64,000 bases of DNA from Desmodesmus armatus (GCA_007449985.2 VIIQ02000619.1:124001-188000), one strand, 5' to 3'; positions 1 through 12,929 are shown, counted from the first letter of the stretch. Notes: generated by a model not told the origin, from the sequence alone. Numbers and translations: made by a program.

Positions 1-173
1 AGGATGGCATTACCTGCCGCTATGCTTCCATCTTCGGTACCCCAGTTTGATCTTACCCAGGCTGGAGCAGCAGCAGTCAAACATGCACGGTTGCAAACCG
101 CCGTAAGCGGACAAAACTGCTGCTCGATCGTCTGACTATTCACTGTTGCACATTTGGCCTCGGACTGGGCGGT

Positions 174-3100
174 ATGGGGACAACATTCACCTGCCTGGCC
201 TCTCGGCAGGCCAAATGCGAGGCAGAATATGGCAGCAGCATCGCCACTTTGTCGCCTGTGCATTCTTTGAGACGTCGGAGCAGCTGCAGCAGTGAACAGG
301 GACAAGGACATACATCTGCCAGACAGCTGCAAGACATCAGTATCGCAGCCGTTGCGTCTGCCCTTGCGAGGGGGCGGATTGGCACCAGAGAGCTTTCTGT
401 GCTACCCTTGGATCTCCTGCAGCGGGTCATCGACGCGCTGGTGCAGACAGGTGACCTGGGTGGCAACTTGCTGATTAGATCAAGCAGTGCCCTTCAATTC
501 TGCAGTGATCACGGCGCAACAGGCCAATCACAGGGCTGCATTCCTGCTATTTGGTCACATATGTATCACACACGTGCTCCTCAACCCGTGTAATGCGCTA
601 TCTGGGAGCATGCAAGTGAATCACTCTCACACGCCGCCAGTCAGTTGCTGCACAACCTTGCTGCGACCAACCTGTCCCAGCAAGCCTTTCAATATACCCA
701 CTATTTTCAACTCCTATGATCAAAACCATCGGCTTTCTCCTTCCTTACACGCGTTTTCCTTCCTTACACGTGTGCTGGCTGTCCTGTGCAGATGCTCTGT
801 CCCTGGGCCTCCTGCAGGCAGTGATCAGCCCCTGGCTGCACCACCTGCACCTGGAGGGCCTCACTGGAGTGGAGGATGACTGGATGCCTGTGCTGGCAGG
901 GGCCAGGCACTGTGCTTCCCTCAACATCAGCGGAGCAGCGGTGCGTGCTGGCACATGATCCTGCGGGCAGGGTGATGGGGGAGGGGGAGTGTGTTACATG
1001 GACCTTTTTTTGCCAAACAGCAATGGCATTAACCACCAGGGTCGAGCCAGGTGAACCTCATAAGTTGCCTCCCCTGCGGTGGTCTGCACCACCCACACCG
1101 GTTTGACCAACGTCTCACCTGCGGTGGTTTGCACCACTTACACCGGTTATGGGTGTTGCACCTCTGACAACAGCAGGGCCGACAGCAGGACACATAGCAG
1201 TTAGTACGTGATATGGATGCAGGGGTCAGAGGGGGCTGAGGCTATGTGACCACACATGCGGTGGTGATGATTGCGGCAAGGCTACGACCGGCTGGCAGCA
1301 AGTCATATATTGGCAGGGTGGGGTGCTGTGTGAAGTGTGTTTGGAAGCTTGTGAAAGCAGTCAAGCTGTGCACACACTGTGGGTCACTACTAAACAGTTG
1401 CAGTGCTAGTCACACGTAGCTACTGCCTGAGCTGTCAGGTGCGTCACCATCGCGTGACTGTCAAGATCATCACCTACCCCCATGCCACGGCACCCACCCA
1501 CCCACCTGGCCCGCTCCTAACCTTCTGGCTGTCCCCCCCCCCCTCGCGCTCCGCCGCCGTCGTGCCCATTGTGATCCTTATTCTGCCTTGTCCCTGTCCT
1601 GCGCAGGTGAGTGACAGCGGCACCTCCTGGCTGCCCTGGCTGTGGAACCTGCAGGTGCTCACCATGCAGCACTGCAGAGACATCTCCGACGCAAGCATTG
1701 CACAGGTGAGCAGCACCGCAGCATCACTAGGCATCTAGGCGCCCCAACAGTCAGCCATGGTTCTGATTGTGTGTAGACATAGGGAGTGCATCCAGCCAAT
1801 GCATCAACCACGTGTGTCCTTGGGTGTGCGATTGATGAAACTGGGAGGCGCTTGTGTGACGGAGCACCTTCTGAGGGGGGGGGGGGGCGGCAGGGAAGGA
1901 CACCTGGTGTACAGCAGGATTAGAAAGGCCAATGCACACCTGTTCCAATAAGGTTGGATGGCCAGGTCCTGTGTCACGGTGAGGTTTGGGCAGCCAGGCC
2001 TCTGGGTCATTGCAGCAGTAGGAGTGCACTACTTTCATCCCATGTCAGTCGGGTGCAGTTTGTCGCAGCTTGGCATGGCTGTGGCAGCAGCAGTTCGACC
2101 TTGTATTCAGCACAATCTGTGCTGATGCGTTGTACACGCAGCTTCCCTGAGCCTGCCAGTGCTGTATGCCGATGCCGATGGGGCTTAGGGGCGCTGCTGC
2201 CAACTGCTGGTGCTGGTGTTGGGGTATACAATCTTCTTTACTTAGTGACTCTAAGACCCAAAAGATGGGTAAACTAATCGAGAGAGTTTCCATGCCAGTA
2301 CCCAACTAGCATCACAGCTACACTGATTGCAATAATGTATGCTGTATCATGTGTGTGCTCCCTCAGGTGTCAGAGCTTGTCCGCCTGCGTGTGTTGGATG
2401 TGGAGGGGTGTGAGGGGCTGACCTCGGCCTGCCTCCCCCACTTGGCGCCACTCACACGCCTCACCCACCTCAACATGGGTCAGTGCTCGGGGCTCAAGGG
2501 GCACAACCTACACCACATTGCTGGTGAGCCTGCGAGACTGCAGCAGCACTGGCTTTGTTGGGGACGACATCATGTGCTTTGGACCCCTCCTGGTGGTCGT
2601 TGTGCGCACAACGCGCGTTGTACAACAGCATGCTGTCTACGAACACTGGGTGGTTGAGGATTGTGGCATGGCGGCCTGCAAAACCTGCAGGCACAGGAGT
2701 CATGCACTTCACACTCAAAACATAACCAACAAGCACATCAACCACGTGCATGTGCTTCAAAGGCCCAAGCACACCAACCACTGCTGGTTCCTGCGTGCGA
2801 CTTTGAATTGCTCCCACGGTGGGGATGTGGCGACCACTAAGAGGTCACACACAGTGCCTGGCATGTCAGCGTCATTTGTCTTTGTCACTAACAGTAACAG
2901 TATTGTCCGCTGTTGCTCCCCTTCTTGCCGCCAGGCCTTCGTGACCTGCAGCACCTGTCAATGGGTTGGTGTCGCAACCTGGGCGCCGTGGCGTGTGATC
3001 CCTCCAACAACATCCAGGCCCTGGCCTGCCTGACCAGCCTGACCCACCTCAACCTAGGCGGCACGCAGGTCTGTGATGCTCAGCTGAGGCTGGCACTGCC

Positions 3101-6100
3101 ACACCTCAAGGTCCTGCAGGTAAAGGTTGGGTCTGGCTGTAGATGGGGAGTTGTTGGGGTTATAGGTTTTAGGGGTTCAGGGTTTGGGTTTGACCCTAAA
3201 CCCTAAAACCTAAACTTTAGACTGGGGAGTGGAGAGCTGACAGTTGCCTTGTATGGGATCTGCATGGGATCGCCTTGCCTTGTATGGGATGATTTGCCTT
3301 GTATGGGATGAGTGCCTTGTATGTAATCCTGGGCCTGTATGTAACCAATGCCTTACTAACCATCATTCCGGAATGATGGTCAGGAGCTGCCCTAGCTCCT
3401 CAAGAACATGCCATAGAACACGCCACATGGCTGTTGGTAGCGCGGCGCTGGCCGATCACGCAAAAGCGCGGCGCTGGTTGATCACGCAAAAGCGCGGCGC
3501 TGGTCGATCATGCAGGCGGCAGGTGTGGATATTGTTGAAAAGTGAGACAGCTTGTCCTTGCTGGACTGCGCAGTGTGGCTACGCGCACATCAGGACACAG
3601 AGCAGGGTGGGGAGGTGTGTGCTATCAGTGCGCCCTCCCAAAGCAATTACCTTGAAAGCCTGCCTTTGTGTTATGCCGTGCAGGAGCTGGACCTGAGCCG
3701 CAGCAACTGCACAGCGTCGGGGCTGCGTGGCATGCTTGGTCTGGCACACAGCCTGAGAGTTCTCAAGCTGAGAGGCTGCCAGGTGTGTAGTGATTCTACT
3801 CGTGCTGTGCTGCGCTGTGCTGTGTCATGCAGTCAGTACTCGACAGGGACAGCATGAATGCTGCATGGACCATGCAGGCACAGGCGCATGGGCTGCACAT
3901 ACCACAGCACAGACACATGCACTCGGCAACCTTGTGACAGGCAGCTACGTATGCTTGCAGTTGCACATGTGCAGACCTGCACAGGTTGTGCCAGCGCTGT
4001 CGCGTCATGCTGTGCTGTGCTGTGCCGGGTTTCCTCCCCGCAGGTGTCAGACTCAGGTGGTGCAGCGGCGTTGTCCTGCTTGTCTCGGCTGTGTGTGCTG
4101 GACCTGTCCTGCACAAGCATCAGCAACGCTGGCCTGTTGGCGCTGGCGCCCATGCGCCACCTACTCAACCTCAATTTGGACATGTGCCACATTGGGGATG
4201 AGGGCTGCAGGGTAAGCAAGTGGGGATGCACTGCACTGTCTGTCAGTTGGCCCCATGTGTGATGTGTGACATGCACTCAGCAGGTTATGGTCGCCCAACG
4301 GTCAAGCTGGCGTCATTGCATGCTTGCTTTGTGTTCATCGGGTGTGGTCACCACACAATGCGTGTCAGTGTCAGCTCAGCCAGCCAACCAACCAGCTAGG
4401 CGGAAGGAATTACTGGGCTGGAGACCACTGGCAACATGCAGTGACTCAGCCAGGCACATGAGACTGCGTGCCATGTGGGCGTCTACTGTACACCTGCTCG
4501 GCGCAGCGCAGCGCAGTGCAGTGAAGTGAAGTGAGGTGGCAGCGCAGCGCAGCGCAGGCAGTGGCAGCGCAGTGCTGTGGCGGTGCAGCGCACACACTGA
4601 TTGTGATGTTGGTGTTGGCTATCGTGTCTGTACATGTCAGTCGGCCCACAGGTGCAATCCTGACGTGTTTGACAACTTCCATCCACACCTCTGTACTGCT
4701 GCCAACCCAGTACAGCAGCCGCTGTCGTATCCGTCTCTGCAAGTTGTCTTGCTCCTCGTGTCGCCCCGTCTATCGCTGTTGCGGCAACGTTGCGCAGGTG
4801 TTCCTTAGGCTGACGTCTTGCTTTTCACTCTGTTGCTGTTGCGGCAACGTTGCACAGGTGTTCCGTGCGCTCACGTCCCTTGAGGTTCTGGACCTGTCAG
4901 ACACTGATGTGAGTGCTGAGGGCTGTGTGCACCTGAGACACTGCAGGAGGATGCAGCACCTGGCACTGTGCAACACAGATGCAGGAGATGCGAGCGCGGC
5001 AAGCCTGGCAGGAATGGTGAGGCACCCCGCTGCAGGTGTTGCTGCTGCTTGGTATGAGTGATCGCCGGATCGCCGGCGCAATCGAACTTCATGCGGCAGA
5101 TGGTCACTCTTGTACAGTACACACAATCGGCTGTATGTTGGGGTGGTTGTAAGGATAGCCTCCTCAATGCTTCTGTGTTGGAGTGCTGCGAGTAACGGGC
5201 CACACTGACGGCATCGTTGCTGTTCACTCGTCCATGCAACCAAACCCACCCGCATGATTGCCGTGTTGGTTCGACTGTTCGCTGTCCTGCAGACGCGCCT
5301 GACGCACCTCAACTTTGACAGCAGGGGTGTGACGGACGCCTGCCTGCCGCTGCTGCTGCCGGTGGGCCCGTACCTACGAGAGCTGGACCTGTCGGGCGGC
5401 CGCATCACCTCACGTGGGGCGGCGGTGCTGGCGGCATGCTTCAGGGGGCTACAGGTGCTGGACCTGTGCGGGGGGCACATCACAGGTGATTGCATTGTTG
5501 GGGGATTGGTATGTACCATATATGTGAGTGGGTTACATATACCACCAGGCAGTTGGGTGGGCGAGTAAGTCTGGTTCTGGTTCCGCAGGTGCTGGACCTG
5601 TGCAGGGGATACATCACGTGTGAATTCATGGGGCCAGGGGATTGAGGTAAGGGTGGATTATGTGTACCACTAGGCTGTTTTGTGGGGCAGGGGCAAGTCA
5701 AGTTCTGGTTCTGCTGAATGGGGTTGCAGGTGTTGGACCTGTGTGGGGGACACATCACAGGTGATTGCTTGTAGGGGGATTGGTATGTGGTTGGGTTATG
5801 TGTACCCCTAGGTAAGTTTGGTTCTGGTTCTGCTTCAAGGGGCTGCAGGTGCCTGTGCAAAAAGCACATCACAAGTGATTTCTATCAGTGAGGGGCCATC
5901 AGTGCGTGGGTGGGTCGGTTACCACCAGGCCGTCTTGTGAGTGGGTAGGTATGGTTCTGGCTCTGCTTCAAGGGTCTGCAGGTGTTGGACCTGTGTGGGA
6001 GACACATGACAGGTGTTTTGCAATGAGGGGATTGGTGTGTGGGTGGGTTACGTGTACCACAGGCCGATGATCTGGCGGGTTAGTCTGGTTGCAGGAAGCA

Positions 6101-7155
6101 CAATACACTTGGCGGGCTGGAAAGTGAGGGACTGGTTCTACAGGCATAGCGCAACAGGAGGTTCACTTTGCGACTGAGCTTTGGGGACGCAGCACGTCCA
6201 GTGCTTACTTCTGCCTGGAGTGGCAGCAAAACTGCGGTGCTGGGAGCAGAGCTTGTGAACGCAGGAGTTGACATCTGCATGACCCTCTCTGCCTGTAGAG
6301 CTGCAGCAGGTGTTTGACCTGTGGCCATCAGCTGTAGCTGGTGTTTGACCTATGCCTGTGGAGCAGCAGCAGGTGTTTGACCTATGGCCATCAGGGTTCC
6401 TGCAGTACGATCACACCAGTGCTGCATATGCTGTTACTTAGTCTGAACTTCATCTTGAGGGTTGACTCATCAGTGATCTTGCTGCCCTGCACTCCTGTGT
6501 CATTGCCTGCAGACCGTGCATGTGGTGAGCTGTCCAAGCTGGTGGGGCTGCGTGAACTCAACCTGTCACAAAACAGGGCACTGAGCGATGGGGGCCTGCG
6601 GCAGCTTGCACGTGGCCTCGGTGACAACCTGGTCAGCATCAACCTCAGCTACACAAGTGTGACCGATGAGAGCGTGGTCACACTTGCAGGCATGAAGGTG
6701 AGGGTGAGGGAGACAGCGGTCTGTGGGGTTGAGTGGGTACACAGCAGGGTGGGTGTATGTGGACGGCTTGGCGCGTGAATCGGCGCGAAGTGCGCGACAA
6801 GATACAAAAACGGTTGCAGCTGCAGCTTGTGCGTTGACGCGATGCGAATCGCACGCGGCATGTGTACATGATTCAATGACAGGGTGAGTGATATGCGGCT
6901 TCACCCAAGAGGGCCTTTGGGCTTGTGCAGTGACAGGTCATAGTCCTGTACCTGGCACGGGAATGCTGCCCTTTCGCTCCCGCTCTGCTCCGGCTTCACT
7001 GCTATCGCCGCACCGTCCTGTTGTGCCGTGCGCAGGGGCTGGAGGTTGTTGTGCTGTCCTTCTCGTGTGTGAGTGAGTCAGGGGCACAGCGGCTGCGGCA
7101 GGCTCGGCCCCGGCTGCTGGTCAAGGCCTGGCGCAGGAAGACTTCAGGGATCTGA
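174..7155 (+). CDS. F-box-like leucine-rich repeat protein (11 exons)
   Basis: Proposed exons: 174-450, 792-940, 1607-1705, 2367-2523, 2935-3119, 3684-3782, 4044-4211, 4858-5016, 5293-5485, 6513-6697, 7036-7155. They sum to 1,791 bp, an open frame of 596 residues ending in TGA. Exon 1 ends with an F-box-like helix (LPLDLLQRVIDALV, about residues 77-90). The rest is a run of cysteine-containing/RNI-like LRRs with patterns such as LRVLDVEGC, LTHLNLGGT, LCVLDLSCTSIS, LEVLDLSDTDVS and LRELNLSQN. Proteins of this build are usually substrate-recognition parts of SCF ubiquitin ligases or AMN1-like cell-cycle regulators; that role is inference here. The LRR assignment is strong, the F-box weaker because only its first helix is recognisable. 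The ATG at 174 is the first in frame in the window; an upstream start or exon cannot be excluded. Introns 7 and 9 contain decayed copies of the flanking exons. Confidence 0.82.
1782..1807 (+). repeat. Dispersed 26-bp element, copy 1 (LRR gene intron 3)
   Basis: A 26-bp stretch starting GGGAGTGCATCC and ending CAATGCATCAA occurs here and again, identical, at 44807-44832 inside a NAP1 intron. Both copies follow a GTGT-rich stretch and lie on the plus strand. A weaker partial match (AGGGAGTGCAT) lies near 29211. It may be the end of a dispersed intron-borne element; the extent beyond the core is unclear. Confidence 0.6.
3161..3220. repeat. Telomere-like TTTAGGG/CCCTAAA motifs as an inverted repeat
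   Basis: Intron 5 of the LRR gene holds degenerate plant-type telomere motifs. GGTTTTAGGG (3165-3174) is answered by its exact complement CCCTAAAACC (3201-3210), with further TTTGGG and CCCTAAA units between. It could form a hairpin. Similar short telomere-like strings recur at 23790-23830, 46965-47000, about 62299 and about 63401. Confidence 0.7.
3245..3345 (+). repeat. Short tandem repeat, GCCTTGTATGGGAT-type
   Basis: Four to five degenerate copies of a 14-20 bp unit built on GCCTTGTATG(GGAT) lie in LRR gene intron 5. Units decay toward the 3' end (TGCCTTGTATGTAATC, GGCCTGTATGTAACC). No coding function is apparent. Confidence 0.7.
3440..3515 (+). repeat. 26-bp tandem repeat, three copies
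   Basis: Units begin at 3440, 3466 and 3492, each starting GCGCGGCGCTGG and continuing YYGATCAYGC. The third is truncated. They lie in LRR gene intron 5, about 170 bp upstream of the exon 6 acceptor, and are much more GC-rich than the surrounding intron. Confidence 0.85.
4775..4880 (+). repeat. Exon echo upstream of LRR exon 8 (60-bp offset)
   Basis: The segment spanning the exon 8 acceptor (4835-4864 and the first exon bases) is preceded exactly 60 bp upstream by a near copy at 4775-4804. Both read GCTGTTGCGGCAACGTTGC, then G or A, then CAGGTGTTCC. The upstream copy retains a usable CAG|GT acceptor and codes VFLRLTSC where the true exon codes VFRALTSL. The true exon is chosen because it continues a full LRR in the phase of its neighbours. 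Confidence 0.8.
5447..6394 (+). repeat. Tandem decayed copies of the end of LRR exon 9
   Basis: The end of exon 9 codes GLQVLDLCGGHIT. That boundary is repeated at about 5587, 5730, 5848 and 5980, each copy opening with CAG then GTG(C/T)TGGACCTGTG-like sequence and ACATCACAGGTGATT-like sequence, spaced about 120-145 bp. Shorter remnants (GCAGGTGTTTGACCT) occur three times at 6299-6394. Copies carry stop codons, substitutions and a changed donor region, so only the first is treated as exon. The array accounts for most of the roughly 1-kb intron 9. Confidence 0.85.
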
Positions 7156-7578
7156 GGCATGGGATGCTTTGGTCTGATGCGCAAGGTGCTTTGGTCTGGA
7201 AGGAAGACGAGTTGAAGCCTCACAGTTTGGAGGCAATCTGATGTGCTGTCAAGTGTGTGGGGATACACTGCCCTGTTAGTGTGTGCTTTCTCATCTCGAC
7301 AGCTTGCAAAGAGTCGCTGTACTGGCTAGGAGTGTGCTGTGAGGCACAGAACGTGCACTGCATGCTGGAGAAGGGTTGGTGGCCTGTGTTGAGGCAGGGG
7401 TCAACACAACATATTCTGGGGGTTGCTTTCTGCAGGCAGGGAAGCCACCTGTATTGTACACCAGCAGTGTTGTGTGTGTGGCTTCGCCGCTTTAGGTATT
7501 GCCTGATTCACTGACCTACAGACACTGGATGCCAGAGCAAGTGGTGCTGCAGCAGCACTTGCAGCTGATGCTCCCTGC

Positions 7579-7718
7579 CATGATGCACATATGTCGTGTC
7601 TGTGTGAATACACCTGTATGTAGAGCAGTGGCCCACTGTGCTGACACTGGAACAGCAGTGTCATTGCTGTGATGATGCGCATAGGTCAAGTTTGTGTGTA
7701 TACACCTGTATATAGAGC
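7579..7718 (+). repeat. Two tandem copies of a ~48-bp element, plus a dispersed partner
   Basis: Copies at about 7579-7626 and 7669-7718 share ATGATGCRCATA, GTGTGTRTACACCTGTATRTAGAGC and similar blocks, offset about 91 bp. The spacer string TGACACTGGAACAGCAGTG (7641-7659) recurs near 8100-8118. No gene is associated. Confidence 0.6.
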
Positions 7719-10700
7719 CATGTTGAGTGAAGTTCGGTGTGAGTTGCGTCCACACCCAGCTGCAAGCCGCACCACAGTGTGAGTTGCAGGGGCAAACAGG
7801 TTGCAGGTGTTGTGCAGCCTGTGTACATGGTTGTGTATATTGCCAGGACCGTGCCCTACCAAGGTGGTGGCCACACAGCATGCCATGTGTTGTGTTATTA
7901 GGGGCACCAGCAGGCAGCCCTGTGCCTGCTTCACCCCATTGTACAACAGTTTGTCATCACTCTTTGTTGCCCGGCTTCTGCACAGCAGCGCCGTCCTGTA
8001 CTTCTTAGTGCATGCTTGCATGACCACTTTTTTGTACTGGGCTCTTTGTACAATAGCCGTAGCAGCCACCCTGTTTCCTGCAGTGGCCTGTTGGGCTGTT
8101 GACACTGGAACAGCAGTGGCACAGAGTGACACTCCTGTGCTGGCAGTCAGGCAGCGCTCTGCCAGGCATGATTCCGAGGGTGTGTGCAATAGTAGCGATC
8201 TTTTGAGGACAGCAATCTTGTATAGCTTACGAGGACAGCAATGTGTATAGCTTGCGGCTCTGTGAGCTTTGTCTGTGCATGTGTGAGGTGTATATGTAGT
8301 TGCAAGCCTAGACCAGATCTGGGTGTAGACTTGAGTACTTACTGGCGTGACAGGCGCTGTTGGAAGTGCCCATGCACTGTTGGACCTGGACTTGTGAACT
8401 CAGCTATAGCAGCCGTCTGTAGGGGCTGCAGTTGTGCCAGTGCAGATGATGATGGTGGTAACAGCACACTGTCTGCATGCTAGTGCTGCATCTGTTATGA
8501 AAATGATCAGGGCCTGAGTGGCGACACTGCCGCCGTTGTGGTGTGCTTATCGCCTCACGTGCAATCTGTCGCCACGTGCTCAGCACAGCTGGTGCAGAAG
8601 GTAGCTTGTCAGTCAGGCTCTGCTGGCTGTCCACCAGGTGACTGTGAGTGCATTTGGGCACACTTCATAGCATGTCCTTGCAATTGTGGCCCAGTCCCCT
8701 GGTGCCTAGGTACGTTGCTTGACGTGTTGCACTTGCCGACCACCTGTCGTACTTCCCGGTACTTTGCGCTGATGCGCATTTGGCTGAGTCTTGCCATCGC
8801 CAACTGCTCCTCACACACACTGCTTCCTGGATGGCATGGCATGACATGGTGTTCAGGCCAATCCGTCGTTGGCCTGAATGTGACGTGACTGGACAGCTCG
8901 TTGTACTAGCACAGCCAAACACGGCGCCAGACGTGCAGCAGGCCGCACAGCAGCTGCATTGCCTGCTGCAAACCTGTTTGCGTGTACACCTACTTGAGTG
9001 GCGATCTGAGCCGCTGTTGCGACAGGTTGCCAGCCTTCCAAGTGCCAGTGCTGGCATCCCGGGGGTCTGGGTTCAACGTGTCAGTGCAATGCACGCTACA
9101 GCTGCATGTAGGTTGCTGAGTTGTCGCAACGCTGGCTTGCTTGGACAAGAGCGCATCGCTCCGTTGCCATGTACAAAGGCAGTCATGCGTGCATGCAGTT
9201 GCCAGGGAGGTCCAAGTTACACTCAGAACACGGTTCGAGGTGGTGATGCTGACCTGTGGATTGGCATGCTGTGCTGAAGCGTGGTGGGTAAATGTGTTGC
9301 TGCCATTATGCCAGTGCATGCGGATTGCATAAGCTGAGCCTCAGCCGTTGAGGCTGCACATATATGTAATATTCTTGGTGCCTGCCTGCGTGTGTGGATG
9401 CTTTCAAGAGCTGGAGCAGCTCCAATGAGTGCTACAGTTGCAGCTATAGCCCAACTGCCCAATGTGAGTGACCTCAGAAAAAGTGAACCAGTACAGGGGG
9501 GAACTGCGAACATGAAGGCCCTGAACAGCATGCACCTGGGGCATTGCACATGTTAAACAGCGCTGCCATTTGGCTTAAAGCCAGAATTGTGGCGCAGCAG
9601 CAGTGGCAGGCGTGCAGCTGGAGGGGTGCTGCTCATGACAGCTGATGGGTGTGCCACAGACCCATGCCAAAAACAGATTGGAAGATGCTGCTGAAACAGT
9701 ACGGAACCCACACTGCAGACATGCAAATGCTCTGTCAACAGACCTGCAACCCTCTCAAACAATCACAACCGCTACCAAGCTGCCCCTGTGTTGCCTCTGC
9801 ATTCGAGTCCAGATCTGCTCATCAGCAGCAGTGGTACTACTGGAAGGCTGGGAGGACGTCAGTACTTCTGGGATGGAAGCCAAATCAACTGCCCAGAGTG
9901 ATTTCAGGCATCCTGTTGCAGCTCACCCAGTGCATGGGCTGATGGGCCAACACACTGCCCACAGGGCCATAAGCTGTCAGATTCTTGTGGATCGCGGTTC
10001 CTTCTTTCAGAAAGTTGCATTGTTCTGTTGCTGTATGTCGATGGCTTCGGTGCTTTTGGTAGTCCAGTCAAATTCAACGGTGGTCTGTACTGTTCAACAG
10101 CAATCAGAGATCAGGCTACCAATTTCACCCCACAAAAGTAAGTACAGCGTTCATTATAGCGTACGTTTGATCGCTGTGGTGTTCTTTGGATGAAGAAAAG
10201 GTGCGTGACCATTCACCTCGCCATCCATGCGCGCGCTTGGCGGGTTGCTGTACTGGGAGAGTTGACCAGCTAGGGATGCATGGCAAGGATGGCCGTGTGA
10301 TTTGTCTGTCAACTTACCAAAGACACTTCTCCACACTGTTATCATTCTGCGCTGCTTTGACGACTTACGACAGCAACAACTGCCAGTTGGGCGAGCTGAT
10401 GAGACAACCACCTACTTTGAGGACAGCTGCACGACATATGGCTTGATTCAAGCACATCAGCCACTTCCACATACAGGTGAGCGGTCACAAAGGTTCACCA
10501 GCGCTCTACCCACCAACTACGACCAGAGCATGCTGCACATGCAATGCACCAGTTGAGCCCAACACTGACAGTGAACACCCTGAGGGCAAGCTCAGTATGA
10601 ACCAAACAAAGTTGGTTTGAAAGGCCTTACTTGCTGGTTGGTTGCCCTGTCTGATGCAATTGTCTGGGATTCTGCTGATGGAAGATGGGGATTGGCTAAC

Positions 10701-11417
10701 AATGGAACATGTTCAGCGACCAGCAGGTGCCCCAGCGCCAAGGAAGCTGCTGTGAGCTTGTCAGCAACCACCCAGGCCACTGTCAATCCTTTGCTGACAT
10801 GTCTTGTTGCGGTTGCGTGTCATGATGATTGCAGGGCTCTTGAGAGTTTGGTGCTGCCACTTCCAAAGGATCGACTTTATTGGCCAACGTCCACCACTGG
10901 CTCTGTGGCTGCCATGCGATGCAAGGCATGCATCAGCAGCAGCAGCAGGATGCACACCTCCCAGCACAAGCTCAATTCCAGCTGCAGGGCTGTGCTGCTG
11001 CTGCTGCAGCTGGCGTGCTTGGTAATGCTGTGTACATACGACAACAGCGCTTTTGGTCCACACTGCAGTAGCACCGGCGGAAGGCCAAGGCACACCTCAA
11101 CTGGGCCAGCACGGTCACTATTGCCATGGCTGCAGCTTCCAGGTTGGTGTGGCACAAGGGCTCTGATGGGGGGCTGCATGGCTTGATTTTGTGTACGCGT
11201 CAGCTGATTTCAACTCATCTTTTTGAAAAAAATTTGCTGGCAAATGACGTCAGCCGCGGCGCCTGCATAGTTGAGGTTGCGAGGAGACGGGCTTTTGCAA
11301 GCAGTGCTGCTGTTCAGCTTTGGGAAGATCCGGGTCTCAGCTGGGGCTTTGTTGTTACTAGTGGGGCTATGTTGGTACAACTGATGCCGAACCTCTGGGC
11401 TGTACTTACGTATGTGC

Positions 11418-11516
11418 TAGGGTAGGGTAAGGTCTACCTTACCCTGAGGGTAGTACTCCCTACTATACTATACCCTACTCCCCTACCCCAGTATGTAGTA
11501 GGGTATGGTAGTATGC
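11418..11516. repeat. GGTAGGG/CCCTAC-rich palindromic block
   Basis: A low-complexity block contains GGTAAGGT-CT-ACCTTACC (8-bp arms, 2-bp loop). A second set of complementary arms (CCCTACTATACTATACCCTACT against AGTAGGGTATGGTAGTA-like sequence) sits further on. It could form strong hairpins in DNA or RNA. Function unknown. Confidence 0.65.
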
Positions 11517-12610
11517 TCTCCACATTACATGACTGCGTAGACTGCATGGCTGGCAACCTGCGACAGAGCCTGATGAACTGGGTGCTACTGCCATAGTGTG
11601 AGAAAGCCTGCACATCACTTGCTGTTCTTCCTCAGGTTGATTTTTGTTACAAAAAACATGTGTTGTTTTGTGTTTTTGTTGTTTTTGTTCGATGGCCAAT
11701 CAGCAGTCGGGTCCCAGTGTGTCGGCCTCTCACACAAAACCCAATCCCTCCTGGGTACCCCACGACACACATGTCATAGCTGCAACTGCAGAGCTTGGTG
11801 TACCGTCTTTGAACGCTGCTCAAACCTTGCGCTGGTACTAAGCGACAGCATGCAGCCACTCTGACAGTTGTATCGGCAAGCCGGGGCCCACGGGCCAGGG
11901 CCGGTGGCAGGGGGCTGCCGCCGGTGCCGGTGCCTGCGGAGCGTAGCCTGCTGTCACACGTAGGATAAACCGGTGCCTGCGGGATACAGGGAGAGCAAGA
12001 GGTGCAAACTCCTTCCTGCAACAGCAAGCAAACGGGCGCAGTGGAAGTCAGTGATGGGCTCAGGTCACTTTGTGTTGTGTGCAACAGGCCACTGTCCGCT
12101 GTTGTTGGGCACTGGCACTGGGTGCAACCACTCTCTGCACTTCAATCAGGTTACCGGCGCTGGCCGTGGCCCTCGCGCTTCGTTACTGTCGCTGCTGCAG
12201 CTCTCTTATGACAGGCTGGTGGTGTGGTACTCTGTCAAGCAACACACGAGAGCTGCTGGGTTATCAAAGCTCAGCACTGCAGGGTTGGTACTGCAATGCC
12301 AACCTCCTTCTTGGGAGGGACTGACTGTGTGGCCCTGAGTGGCCTGATTACACTGTGGCTGTGTGTGTATGCTTTCTTGTGCACGTGCTGCACGCTGTGG
12401 TTGAAAACTGCTGTATGTATTTACTGCACGGCAGGGGTTGCCTGCAATGCAAGCCTCCTTCGAGGGAGGGGTTACTTCCTGCAAGACCCTGTGGGCCTTG
12501 GGTTACTTCTTGTCCTCTTGGACGTTGTCGCTGCGACGTCTGTGGCGCGCAGGGTTAACTATGACAGGTTGTATACCTGTCTGTGCTGGGGGCTTGTTGC
12601 CCTGGACTGG

Positions 12611-12649
12611 CCTGATGGCCTGGCCTGATGGCCTGGCCTGATGGCCTGG
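12611..12649 (+). repeat. 13-bp tandem repeat, three perfect copies
   Basis: CCTGATGGCCTGG repeats three times without mismatch. It lies in the geneless stretch upstream of the thrombospondin-repeat gene. Confidence 0.85.
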
Positions 12650-12929
12650 ACGGGGTTGGGAGACTGTTTGGTTACAACTCCGATAATGAGACGATAACTT
12701 GCGATAGCTTTGAGTAACACTCGAGTCAACTTTGACTGTGCACTCGAGGGGACTTTGCCAACTTTGACCGGTGAACCTGCCACCTTATATAGCCCTGCTC
12801 GGGTTACACCGTGGGCTTGTATCTTATCGTACATGCCTCTGATGCACTCGATAGCAAGAACAAAGGGCTTCTAAGGAGTTGGTCAACCTTTTGGTCAACA
12901 ATAACAGTGCTACAGGCTGCTCTCCTGAA

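Noticed and set aside
4770..5519. 249-codon minus-strand open frame
   Set aside because: It is antisense to LRR exons 8 and 9 and intervening introns, shows no domain and has no splice logic.
5447..6394. CRISPR-like spaced repeats
   Set aside because: The units are decayed copies of an LRR exon edge in a eukaryotic intron. Repeats diverge and spacers are also related to each other.
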